A stretch of DNA of 17,503 nucleotides, from contig JBFXEO010000035.1 of assembly GCA_050180015.1 (NCBI GenBank), positions 1-17,503 of the forward strand. The letters run 5' to 3'. Source of the DNA: JBFXEO01 sp050180015. GTDB taxonomy: Bacteria > Bacteroidota > Bacteroidia > Bacteroidales > Tenuifilaceae. Positions 6,223 to 14,023 of the stretch are shown here, one piece after another. Every line of letters begins with the position of its first letter. Positions within the stretch are counted from its first letter, which is position 1. The notes under the pieces are model-generated. The model was not told where the DNA came from, made no database searches, and worked only from the letters and a program-made list of their open reading frames with translations. Made by a program: the position numbers and the translations under genes.

Positions 6223-7299
6223 TTACTTATACTCTTTAGGAATGACATCGCCCCTGAGTACCATTAAACCATTCATGGCGAGTGCTTGCATTTCATCTTC
6301 GCCAGGATATACAGCAACTGGTGCAATAAAGCCAACCATTCCTTTTATGTAATCCACCAAATCAGGGTTATGGGCAATGCCACCTGTTAGTATAATAGCA
6401 TCTACTTTCCCCTTAAGAACGCAAGCCATTGATCCAATTGCCTTTCCGATATTGTATGCCATGGCACTCTGAATCATTTTAGCGTTAAAATCCCCTCCCC
6501 GAGCCTTTAATTCAATTTCATAGGCATCGTTTGTTCCTGCATGGGCTACCAAGCCACCCTGTCCTGTTAGCATTTTTTTTACCTCATCGTAGGTAACCTC
6601 GCCGCTAAAGCAAAGGTTTGCCAGTTGTCCGGCCGGAATAGTGCCTGCACGCTCAGGGGAAAAGGGTCCATCGCCATCAAGGGCATTGTTAACATCAATA
6701 ACACGGCCATGGCAATGAGCCCCAACAGAAATGCCTCCGCCCAGATGTGCAACAATCAGGTTAATATCCTCGTAATGCCTGTCGATGGATTTTGCATGTA
6801 ACCTTGCTATTGCCTTTTGGTTTAAGGCGTGAAAAATTGAAATTCGTTTAAACCTTGGGTGCCCCGAAATACGTGCCACATCGTCCATTTCGTCCACAAC
6901 AACAGGATCGGCAATGAATGCCTTTGCCGATGGCAATGACCGGGCAATATCATCGGCAATTAAAGCACCAAGGTTACTGGCATGTTCCCCCATAATGCTA
7001 TTCCTCAAATCGGCCTTCATTTGCCCATTAACCTCGTAAACCCCAGATTCTATTGGTTTGAGCAAGCCACCCCTTCCTACTACTGCTGAAATTTTAGTTA
7101 CCTCAATTCCGGCCGCATACAACTCCCTGAGAATAATTTCCCTGCGAAAACCAAACTGGTCGGTAATTGTTTTATAGCGGGCTATTTCGTCTGCAGAATG
7201 CTTAATATTTTTGAGGAATATTGATTTATTATTCCTATAAACGGCAATTTTGGTTGATGTTGAACCAGGGTTAATTGCCAGTATTATGTATTCTTCCAT
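6223..7299 (-). CDS. buk: Butyrate kinase
   Basis: It catalyses butyryl-phosphate + ADP = butyrate + ATP, the last step of the phosphotransbutyrylase route. The product is 358 residues, as usual for Buk and shorter than acetate kinase. ASKHA-fold motifs are visible: phosphate-1 loop AINPGSTSTKIAV at the N-terminus, GRGGLLKPIESGVY, phosphate-2 HLGGGISVGAH, GDGPFSPERAG, and the adenosine-loop TGGIAHN. The start MEEYIILAINPGST gives the normal family N-terminus. It lies 19 bases after ptb on the same strand, the classical ptb-buk pair, so it is translated from the same message. Branched-chain acyl-phosphates (isobutyryl, isovaleryl) are possible alternative substrates for this family. Confidence 0.95.
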   Translation of the reverse strand: MEEYIILAINPGSTSTKIAVYRNNKSIFLKNIKHSADEIARYKTITDQFGFRREIILRELYAAGIEVTKISAVVGRGGLLKPIESGVYEVNGQMKADLRNSIMGEHASNLGALIADDIARSLPSAKAFIADPVVVDEMDDVARISGHPRFKRISIFHALNQKAIARLHAKSIDRHYEDINLIVAHLGGGISVGAHCHGRVIDVNNALDGDGPFSPERAGTIPAGQLANLCFSGEVTYDEVKKMLTGQGGLVAHAGTNDAYEIELKARGGDFNAKMIQSAMAYNIGKAIGSMACVLKGKVDAIILTGGIAHNPDLVDYIKGMVGFIAPVAVYPGEDEMQALAMNGLMVLRGDVIPKEYK

Positions 7300-7318
7300 C
7301 TTCCACTTGCTTTGTTAG

Positions 7319-8224
7319 CTATTTAGCGGCATTAGCGGCTAGGGCTATGGAGTACATTTTGGATTTTACACTGTCGCCACGCGATGTTAGTACGCAGGGT
7401 ACTTTGGCACCCATTACCATTGCGCCAAGTTCCCCGTTGGCCAGCTTTGTGCAAGTTTTGAAAAAGACATTACCCGATTCAATGTTGGGGAATAGGATAC
7501 AATCGGCATCGCCTGCAACACCACCGGAAACTCTCTTTATTTCTGCCGATTCCTTGTCAATAGCCACATCTATAGCAAGCGGGCCATCAACAATTGCGCC
7601 CCGAATCTGACCCCGATCCGCCATTTTTGATATAATGGCAGCGTCAACACATGCCGGCATACCGGCAGACATTTGCTCGGTTGCAGCGTTTAAGGCAACT
7701 TTTGGATTTTCTACTCCCAGCGAATGAGCTGTTTGGATTAGGTAATTTGTTATTGCAACTTTTTGGTTTAAGTCCGGAGCCGGAATTATGGCAACATCAC
7801 CCACTATTAAAAGTTTATGGTAGGTAGGAACCTGAATAACGGTCACATGGCTTAAAACTGCTTTGGGTGGAAGTAGCCCATTCTCTTTATCGAGAATGGC
7901 GCGCATGTATTTATCCGTGCTAACGAGCCCTTTCATTAAAACATCGCCTTCACCCTTATTTATAAGTTCTACAGCTTTGCGCGCGGCCTTCATTTCATCG
8001 GCTTCCTGTACAATACGAAACTTTAAAGGATCAATGTTGTGCTCCGCGCAAACTTTTTTCATAGTTGCTTCATCGCAAACTAGAGTTGCCTCAACAATTC
8101 CCATGTCAACAGCCATGCTAACGGCTTCGATGGTATGGGCATCGTTGGCGTAAGCAGCAATTAACCGCTTCCGTGGTTTGCTACGCAGTATATCAAACAG
8201 TTGGTCTAGTTTTTCTACTTTCAT
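7319..8224 (-). CDS. ptb: Phosphate butyryltransferase (phosphotransbutyrylase)
   Basis: It catalyses butyryl-CoA + phosphate = butyryl-phosphate + CoA in the cytosol. At 301 residues it fits Ptb, not the longer single-domain Pta. Features typical of the PTA/PTB fold are DVLMKGLVSTDKYMRAIL (about 95-115), VIIPAPDLNQK-like residues in VAIIPAPDLNQKVAI, the DGPLAIDVA stretch, and GDADCILFPNIESGNVFFK towards the C-terminus. It sits between ackA (23-base gap) and buk (19-base gap), all on one strand and without terminators in between, so a single operon is likely. Ptb enzymes can accept several short-chain and branched acyl-CoAs. The exact substrate here is inferred from the buk neighbour. Confidence 0.94.
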   Translation of the reverse strand: MKVEKLDQLFDILRSKPRKRLIAAYANDAHTIEAVSMAVDMGIVEATLVCDEATMKKVCAEHNIDPLKFRIVQEADEMKAARKAVELINKGEGDVLMKGLVSTDKYMRAILDKENGLLPPKAVLSHVTVIQVPTYHKLLIVGDVAIIPAPDLNQKVAITNYLIQTAHSLGVENPKVALNAATEQMSAGMPACVDAAIISKMADRGQIRGAIVDGPLAIDVAIDKESAEIKRVSGGVAGDADCILFPNIESGNVFFKTCTKLANGELGAMVMGAKVPCVLTSRGDSVKSKMYSIALAANAAK

Positions 8225-8247
8225 GGCTATATCTCCTATAAAACTTA

Positions 8248-9459
8248 TTATTTATTTAATCCGTTAACAATATTGGCCGTATCGGTTGCAATTACAAGTT
8301 CTTCGTTCGTGGTAATGGCCATCACTTTAACCCTTGAACTTGGTTTAGTTAACAGTTTATCTTTACCCCGAACGCCCCTGTTGGCTTCAACGTCAAAATC
8401 AATCCCCATAAAGTCCAAAGCACACGATACTTTTTCACGGAGAACGCTATCGTTTTCACCTATTCCGCCTGTGAAAATAACTAAATCAACACCATCCATG
8501 GCAGCCGCATACGCTCCAACATATTTTTTTACGCGGTAGTAGTACATGTCCAAAGCCAGCTGGGCACGTTCATTACCGCCAGCTGCAGCATTCTCAAGGT
8601 CACGCATATCCGATGATAAACAGGAAATGCCATATACGCCACTTTTTTTGTTTATTACATCGTTTACCTGCTTTAGGTCAAGGTTTTCCTTTTCGGCGAG
8701 GTAAAGTAGAATTCCTGCATCGAGATCACCGCTGCGGGTACCCATAATAAGGCCTTCTACAGGGGTAAATCCCATAGAGGTATCAACTGATTTTCCGTTC
8801 TGAATAGCTGCAATGGACGCACCATTTCCCAGGTGGCAGGTAATTATTTTCTGCGACTCAAAATCGACACCCAGGATTTTGCAGGCTTTTTGGGCTACAA
8901 ATTTATGGCTTGTTCCGTGAAAACCATATCGGCGAATTTTATATTTTTCGTAGTACTCATAGGGTAATGCGTAAAGGTAGGCATGGCTCGGCATGGTTTG
9001 ATGAAAGGATGTATCGAAAACAGCAACCTGGGGGACTCCCGGAAGCAGCTGCTCCATGGATGTTATTCCCTTTAGGTTGGCCGGATTATGAAGAGGTGCA
9101 AGTTCGATACATTTCTCAATTTCAACTTTTACTTTTTCGTTAATCAGGCTGCTGGTGGTAAAAAATTCGCCCCCGTGGGCCACGCGATGGCCAACAGCTT
9201 TAATTTCGGTGAGTTTGCCTATAACACCGTGATTTTTATCCACCAAGGCATTCAGGATTAAATTAATACCCGTTGTGTGATCCGGAATGCTGGTAACTGC
9301 TTCATACCTATCCTTCCCCTCGGGTTTGTGGGTTAGGACTGCATCGGTAAAGCCAACGCGTTCAACCAACCCTTTTGCCAATAGCTGGCTGCTATCAGCC
9401 ATATCAATAAGCTGATATTTTATCGATGAACTTCCACAGTTCAAAACAAGTACAATCAT
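8248..9459 (-). CDS. ackA: Acetate kinase
   Basis: It catalyses acetyl-phosphate + ADP = acetate + ATP (reversible). At 403 residues it has the family length. Key motifs are present: NCGSSSIKYQ with Asn7, GHRVAHGG carrying the substrate Arg, FDTSFHQTMP with the catalytic Asp, RYGFHGTSH, the phosphate-2 loop HLGNGAS, TPVEGLIMGTRSGD, and FTGGIGEN. It is the first gene of the operon ackA-ptb-buk and is preceded by a strong consensus promoter. The usual partner phosphotransacetylase (pta) is not in the window. Either pta is elsewhere in the genome or the neighbouring acyltransferase supplies acetyl-phosphate. The start at 9459 gives the canonical N-terminus MIVLVLNCGSSS. Confidence 0.97.
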   Translation of the reverse strand: MIVLVLNCGSSSIKYQLIDMADSSQLLAKGLVERVGFTDAVLTHKPEGKDRYEAVTSIPDHTTGINLILNALVDKNHGVIGKLTEIKAVGHRVAHGGEFFTTSSLINEKVKVEIEKCIELAPLHNPANLKGITSMEQLLPGVPQVAVFDTSFHQTMPSHAYLYALPYEYYEKYKIRRYGFHGTSHKFVAQKACKILGVDFESQKIITCHLGNGASIAAIQNGKSVDTSMGFTPVEGLIMGTRSGDLDAGILLYLAEKENLDLKQVNDVINKKSGVYGISCLSSDMRDLENAAAGGNERAQLALDMYYYRVKKYVGAYAAAMDGVDLVIFTGGIGENDSVLREKVSCALDFMGIDFDVEANRGVRGKDKLLTKPSSRVKVMAITTNEELVIATDTANIVNGLNK

Positions 9460-9509
9460 TTAGCTATATTTTTGATTATAAAACAATTAAAGTTTACAAT
9501 GAACCTACG

Positions 9510-9541
9510 CAAAAGTAGCAATAAAAGATAAGTATTTCAAA
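9510..9541 (-). promoter_or_regulatory. Promoter of the ackA-ptb-buk operon
   Basis: The minus strand carries TTTG (9538-9541), about 20 bases, then TACTTTTG (9510-9517), an exact match to the Bacteroidota -33/-7 consensus. The box ends 50 bases before the ackA ATG, giving a leader of about 40-45 nt without visible hairpins. Confidence 0.75.
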
Positions 9542-9854
9542 GCTAAAGAATGCTTATAGGGCATATAAAAACAGTTTTAAAACAAAATAAATCCAAAGCC
9601 AGGGTTAATCATCTGATTTTATAATTATTGTATTAATAATGTTTTTCAACATACTGATTTTTAGATGACGGTTCACTCCTGTTGGGCAATTTCAAGAATT
9701 GAATAGGATTGCTTAAACCCGGTATAATTTTTGGTCATGTATATTCTTAAAAGTGTTATCTTACTTTCTTGGATATTTCTATAAACAAGACAGATACTTA
9801 AAAAAATAGTAAAATTTTATGGATATTACAGTATAACTTTTAACATTATGTACG
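9542..9854. other. Intergenic region between the ackA operon and the first caspase gene
   Basis: Together with the promoters at either side this is a gap of over 400 bases, very AT-rich. I see no convincing open frame, tRNA, hairpin terminator or repeat in it. GGTATAATTTTTGG near 9721-9734 resembles a promoter but has one base too many between TA and TTTG. Confidence 0.5.
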
Positions 9855-9862
9855 TAAATTTG
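9855..9862 (+). promoter_or_regulatory. Candidate -7 box for the first caspase gene
   Basis: TAAATTTG is an exact TAnnTTTG match, 30 bases before the ATG at 9893 and downstream of the earlier in-frame ATG at 9848. It therefore favours 9893 as the start. No clear -33 TTTG is at the usual distance. Confidence 0.5.
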
Positions 9863-9892
9863 AAATTGCCAATAACGATACCTAATAGTGAT

Positions 9893-12184
9893 ATGAAAAT
9901 AAAAATTAAATTTCTATTAATCTGGATGTTATCAACTATTGGAGGTAACCTGGTTGATGCTCAGGTAGCGTATAACAACAGCAAATCATCAGATTACTAC
10001 GGATATTCGTCCGGCGAAAAGCAGCTAATATTCGTTGACGAGTTTAATAACGATGAAAACCAGTGGAGCAACGGTTGCTCAAGGAATGGGGAGGCCTATG
10101 TAAGTTCTGGTAGTCTCATATTTAAATCAACAGTAACCGAAGGTGCCGCAGGATGCACCCGTTCTTTATTTCACATCGACCAGAGAAAAGATTTTGAGCT
10201 GGAAGCCAGGCTTAAATGGACGAACGGTGCCGATAATCAGTCATTTTACTTTGTGTTTGGGAAACAACCAAGCGAATGGAGCCGTTACAACCTTGGAATC
10301 AGCGGAAATGGCTGGTATATTATCGATAAAAGTTACCTTAACGAGTACACAACGCAAGTTGAGTGGACCCAATCCAGTTACGTTTACACCAATGCCACTT
10401 ACAATACGCTAACGGTTCGTAAGGCTGGAAGTAGGCTATACTATTTTATCAATGGAAATTTGGTTCACTCCATGCCTTTCGAGTCGTTCTACGGCGATGA
10501 AATAGGATTTCAGGTTTCGGCAACCATCCAAATAGAGGTAGATTATGTAAAAGCGTATTACGTTGGTAGTTCCAGCGATGAAAATATTGCATATAGTGAT
10601 TTTAGCGCATACCAGAAAAGTAACTTCTTTGACGACGAGTTCAATAGCGATGCTAATAGCTGGTCAAGCGAGGTTACAGTAAATGGTTATGCTTACGTTT
10701 CCGATGGAAACCTATTTTTTAAATCAACCAATCCCGACGGAGCGGCTGGCTGCATTAAAGAGTTGCCACTATTCGATGCCAATAGGGAGTTCGAAATAGA
10801 ATCGTCCATCAAGTTTGTAAACGGTGAAACGGACAGAAACATTTACCTGATTGTTGGAAAAGCGCAGAGCGAATGGAACCGTTATAACCTTGGGTTTAGC
10901 AACAGCGGCGATTATGTAATAGATAAAAGCTATAATAATGAATATACCGATATGGTTTCGAGAACTTTTTCAACCCTAGTAAAGCAAAATGCTTACAATA
11001 AGCTGACGGTACGAAAAGTTCAGAACACTTTATACTACTATATAAACGAAAATCAAGTTTTTTCAATGCCCTTCATATCTTTCTATGGCAATGTATTCGG
11101 GTTTCAGGTACCCCAAAATACCGAAATAGCAGTGGATTATTTACGCCTATCGTACTTAAGTAAAGCCCAGCAAATCCAAAAAGATTTACTGGCCCCGGAA
11201 ATAATTATGGTTGAACCATACATTGCCCGGGAGCAAAAAATTAATGAAACCAATAAGCAGATTATTGTTAAGGGAAAAGTTTCCGATGCCAGTGGTATGT
11301 ACGAGGTTGTTATAAATGGGGTAGAAGCGGCCCTCGACCAGTACGGCAATTTTCAACAAGCCGTTAAGCTGGCAGTTGGCGATAATACCATTTCAATTAG
11401 GGCCACCGATACTCAGGATAACTCATCATTTTACACTTTTTATGTGAATCGCGGGGCCACAACCACAATTCTACCCGTAACTCAAGAGGAAAAACCAATT
11501 ATTAATGCCAACGAGAGGCGCATAGCGCTGGTCATCGGCAACTCGGCCTACGCGGGGGGGCAGTTCCTCAAGAACCCCGCCAACGATGCCGCGCTGATGG
11601 TGGAGGCGTTGAAGGGGCTTGGGTTCGAGGTGATCAGCCGCACCGACGCGGACAAGAAGAACATGGAGCGGGCCATCCGCGAGTTCAGCGAGAAGCTGCC
11701 GGGCTACAACGTGGCCCTGTTCTACTACGCCGGGCACGGCGTGCAGGTGGACGGCATGAACTACCTCGTCCCCACCGACGCGGAGCTCAACAGGAAGGAG
11801 GACTGCAAGTGGGAGGCCATCTCTGTCAACTTCATCGTGGAGGAGTTCGAGAAGTACCCGGACAACACCAACATCGTCATCCTGGATGCGTGCCGCAACG
11901 ACCCGTTCCGCTCGTGGTCGCGGGGCGGCGAGCGGGGGTTCAAGGCGATACTCCCCACCAGCGGGACGATCATCTCCTTCGCCACCTCCGAGGGGGCCAC
12001 GGCGTCGGACGGCAGCGGGGCCAACGGGCTGTACACCCAGGAGCTGGTGAAGCAGCTGCAGGCGGTTCAGCCCATCGAAAGCGTGTTCAAGAAAACCCGG
12101 GTTGAGGTGGAGCGGCTGAGCAACGGGGCGCAGAGCCCGCAGGAGTGGTCCAAGCTCAAGGGCGATTTCTGGTTCAAACGGTAA
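9893..12184 (+). CDS. Secreted modular caspase-like (C14) protease with two lectin-like domains
   Basis: The product is 763 residues. A signal peptide spans residues 1-23 (MKIKIKFLL, hydrophobic core, NLVDA|Q); this and the promoter box at 9855 are why I prefer ATG 9893 to 9848. Two homologous beta-rich domains follow (about 46-226 and 245-422). They share DEFN..., YNLG.S..G.Y.IDKSY.NEYT, Y..LTVRK, Y..N....SMPF.SFYG and GFQV, and resemble concanavalin/LamG-like or DUF1080-type sandwiches that bind glycans. An Ig-like/glucodextranase-B-like domain follows (about 434-519), then a caspase-like domain (537-763) with the catalytic dyad His615 (YYAGHGVQ) and Cys667 (DACRNDP). The protein is probably periplasmic or exported; no T9SS C-terminal domain or membrane anchor is visible. 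The target of the protease is unknown. The catalytic domain is GC-rich and its DNA is identical to that of the next gene. The stop is TAA. Confidence 0.9.
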   Translation: MKIKIKFLLIWMLSTIGGNLVDAQVAYNNSKSSDYYGYSSGEKQLIFVDEFNNDENQWSNGCSRNGEAYVSSGSLIFKSTVTEGAAGCTRSLFHIDQRKDFELEARLKWTNGADNQSFYFVFGKQPSEWSRYNLGISGNGWYIIDKSYLNEYTTQVEWTQSSYVYTNATYNTLTVRKAGSRLYYFINGNLVHSMPFESFYGDEIGFQVSATIQIEVDYVKAYYVGSSSDENIAYSDFSAYQKSNFFDDEFNSDANSWSSEVTVNGYAYVSDGNLFFKSTNPDGAAGCIKELPLFDANREFEIESSIKFVNGETDRNIYLIVGKAQSEWNRYNLGFSNSGDYVIDKSYNNEYTDMVSRTFSTLVKQNAYNKLTVRKVQNTLYYYINENQVFSMPFISFYGNVFGFQVPQNTEIAVDYLRLSYLSKAQQIQKDLLAPEIIMVEPYIAREQKINETNKQIIVKGKVSDASGMYEVVINGVEAALDQYGNFQQAVKLAVGDNTISIRATDTQDNSSFYTFYVNRGATTTILPVTQEEKPIINANERRIALVIGNSAYAGGQFLKNPANDAALMVEALKGLGFEVISRTDADKKNMERAIREFSEKLPGYNVALFYYAGHGVQVDGMNYLVPTDAELNRKEDCKWEAISVNFIVEEFEKYPDNTNIVILDACRNDPFRSWSRGGERGFKAILPTSGTIISFATSEGATASDGSGANGLYTQELVKQLQAVQPIESVFKKTRVEVERLSNGAQSPQEWSKLKGDFWFKR
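11502..12183 (+). repeat. GC-rich caspase-domain cassette, copy 1 (682 bp, identical to copy 2)
   Basis: The 682 bases are identical to 13332-14013 on the same strand (offset 1830) in my line-by-line comparison. The repeat starts at the second base of codon 537, just before NANERRIALVIGNSAY, and ends at the second base of the stop codon. G+C is 45 of 60 at 11881-11940 against 23 of 60 at 10801-10860 in the same gene. No terminal inverted repeats, target duplications or transposase are visible. Confidence 0.97.
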
Positions 12185-12322
12185 CTAATGCTATAAAATA
12201 AGAAATTGTAAAATCGATAGTTTAATAGCCAGATAGAACTTACTGAAGTTTTTTAACTTGTTAAAAATCAGCAAAAATATAAGTATCTGATCCTAATGTT
12301 TTGTATAGTAAATTTTACTGCC
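12185..12322 (+). other. Short spacer between the two caspase genes
   Basis: This 138-base AT-rich spacer shows a weak hairpin AAGTT/AACTT (12246-12259) that opens into no T-run, and a 7-of-8 box TAAATTTT at 12309-12316 just 7 bases before the second ATG. There is neither a good terminator nor a good promoter, so co-transcription of both caspase genes is plausible. Confidence 0.4.
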
Positions 12323-14014
12323 ATGAACTCAAAATTTTCACTTTACCCGCTAACTGTGCTAACTACACTATTACTAATATGTAATGTCAATGTATTCGCA
12401 CAATCTACTTACAATGATAATTCTATTCGTAAAGAAAGACTTTACTTTAATGGTTTTGACCAAGAGACAGAGGATTGGGCTATTGGTACATGGGACGACA
12501 ACAGAACCTCAAGAATTGCTTATGGAGGTTTTTTTGAGATAAAATCTTTAAAAACGGGAACCAACCCTTTGTTCTGGACCAATATGGTCAACATAGATAC
12601 CGATAAAGATTTTGAAATAGAAACTTCCTTTAGCTACACATCAGGAGAAGACAATAATGCCCTTACTTTGGATTGGGGACAAAAAGATGGAAGTTTCCGG
12701 TTCCGATTTGGTTTCAGCGGAAATGGACAATACATAATTGATAAATACGATGGAACTTGGAGTAACTATAAAAGTTGGACAGAGTCGCCGTTGGTGAACA
12801 AAACATCGCCCAACAAGCTTACCATAAGGAAAATAGATGGCACTTACTACTTCTTTTTAAATGAAACCCTTGTACACGAAATGCCATTTGTCAACTTTTT
12901 TGGACAGCAGCTTGGCTTCCAGTGTAACCAGAATACCACCATGCAAGTTGATTATATATCGGTTTCATACATAAATTATGCGAGTGATTATACCGGGCCG
13001 AAAATTTACGTTTACGAACCATCGGTACGGAATCAGGATAAAATTAGGGCTTCTGATAAAGAAATTGTACTAAGTGGCCGGTTAGCCGACGATAGTGGTA
13101 TTTACGACCTGGAAATTAATGGAGTTGAAGCAAACTTCGACAACTCCGGGGAGTTCAGCCAAGTGGTGAAGTTGGCTGTCGGTGAAAATATCATCGATAT
13201 TAAGGCTACGGATACGAAAAGTAACGTGTCGCGCTTTCAATTTTTTGTTAACAGAATAAACGATGTTCAGCAAGTTTTACCACAAGCTCAAGTGGTGCTG
13301 CCACAGGTTCAAACCGACGTGAACGCTACCGTTAATGCCAACGAGAGGCGCATAGCGCTGGTCATCGGCAACTCGGCCTACGCGGGGGGGCAGTTCCTCA
13401 AGAACCCCGCCAACGATGCCGCGCTGATGGTGGAGGCGTTGAAGGGGCTTGGGTTCGAGGTGATCAGCCGCACCGACGCGGACAAGAAGAACATGGAGCG
13501 GGCCATCCGCGAGTTCAGCGAGAAGCTGCCGGGCTACAACGTGGCCCTGTTCTACTACGCCGGGCACGGCGTGCAGGTGGACGGCATGAACTACCTCGTC
13601 CCCACCGACGCGGAGCTCAACAGGAAGGAGGACTGCAAGTGGGAGGCCATCTCTGTCAACTTCATCGTGGAGGAGTTCGAGAAGTACCCGGACAACACCA
13701 ACATCGTCATCCTGGATGCGTGCCGCAACGACCCGTTCCGCTCGTGGTCGCGGGGCGGCGAGCGGGGGTTCAAGGCGATACTCCCCACCAGCGGGACGAT
13801 CATCTCCTTCGCCACCTCCGAGGGGGCCACGGCGTCGGACGGCAGCGGGGCCAACGGGCTGTACACCCAGGAGCTGGTGAAGCAGCTGCAGGCGGTTCAG
13901 CCCATCGAAAGCGTGTTCAAGAAAACCCGGGTTGAGGTGGAGCGGCTGAGCAACGGGGCGCAGAGCCCGCAGGAGTGGTCCAAGCTCAAGGGCGATTTCT
14001 GGTTCAAACGGTAG
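12323..14014 (+). CDS. Secreted modular caspase-like (C14) protease with one lectin-like domain
   Basis: The product is 563 residues. I chose ATG 12323 over 12296 because the protein then starts with a standard signal peptide (MNSKFSLYPL, hydrophobic TTLLLICNVNV, FAQ), cleaved near residue 26. One concanavalin/LamG-like domain follows (about 40-218: GFDQETEDW, FGFSGNGQYIIDKYDG, LTIRKIDGTYYFF, MPFVNFFG, LGFQCNQ), clearly related to those of the upstream gene but much diverged. The Ig-like domain (about 225-311) also matches the upstream one in pattern (INGVEA, VKLAVG, IKATDT). A Gln/Pro/Val-rich linker with repeated LPQAQ/LPQVQ (about 315-330) leads to the caspase-like domain (337-563) with His415 and Cys467. 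The last 227 codons are identical in DNA to the upstream gene except for the first base of the first and the last base of the stop (TAG here, TAA there). The substrate is unknown. Confidence 0.9.
   Translation: MNSKFSLYPLTVLTTLLLICNVNVFAQSTYNDNSIRKERLYFNGFDQETEDWAIGTWDDNRTSRIAYGGFFEIKSLKTGTNPLFWTNMVNIDTDKDFEIETSFSYTSGEDNNALTLDWGQKDGSFRFRFGFSGNGQYIIDKYDGTWSNYKSWTESPLVNKTSPNKLTIRKIDGTYYFFLNETLVHEMPFVNFFGQQLGFQCNQNTTMQVDYISVSYINYASDYTGPKIYVYEPSVRNQDKIRASDKEIVLSGRLADDSGIYDLEINGVEANFDNSGEFSQVVKLAVGENIIDIKATDTKSNVSRFQFFVNRINDVQQVLPQAQVVLPQVQTDVNATVNANERRIALVIGNSAYAGGQFLKNPANDAALMVEALKGLGFEVISRTDADKKNMERAIREFSEKLPGYNVALFYYAGHGVQVDGMNYLVPTDAELNRKEDCKWEAISVNFIVEEFEKYPDNTNIVILDACRNDPFRSWSRGGERGFKAILPTSGTIISFATSEGATASDGSGANGLYTQELVKQLQAVQPIESVFKKTRVEVERLSNGAQSPQEWSKLKGDFWFKR
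13332..14013 (+). repeat. GC-rich caspase-domain cassette, copy 2
   Basis: This is the second copy of the 682-bp direct repeat described at 11502-12183. Left of the boundary the linkers differ completely (a Gln/Pro-rich linker here, a TTTILPVTQEEKP linker in copy 1). Right of it the sequences differ from the last base of the stop codon on. The switch from AT-rich to GC-rich coding occurs within about 15 bases of the left boundary. Confidence 0.97.
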
Positions 14015-14023
14015 TTGCCCGAA

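Noticed and set aside
9848..9892. Upstream ATG at 9848 as start of the first caspase gene
   Set aside because: It would put 15 residues in front of a standard signal peptide, and an exact -7 box lies downstream of it at 9855-9862.
11471..12105. Open frames of 88-98 codons in other frames and on the minus strand over the GC-rich cassette (repeated at 13277-13935)
   Set aside because: They occur identically in both cassette copies, overlap the clear caspase domain and result from the low frequency of stops in GC-rich DNA. Their compositions (His/Arg/Gly-rich, or Pro/Ser-rich) look like frame-shadow translations.
11502..14013. The 682-bp repeat as an insertion sequence or transposon
   Set aside because: It encodes only the caspase domain in frame with each host gene. 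There is no transposase, and I see no terminal inverted repeats and no target-site duplication.
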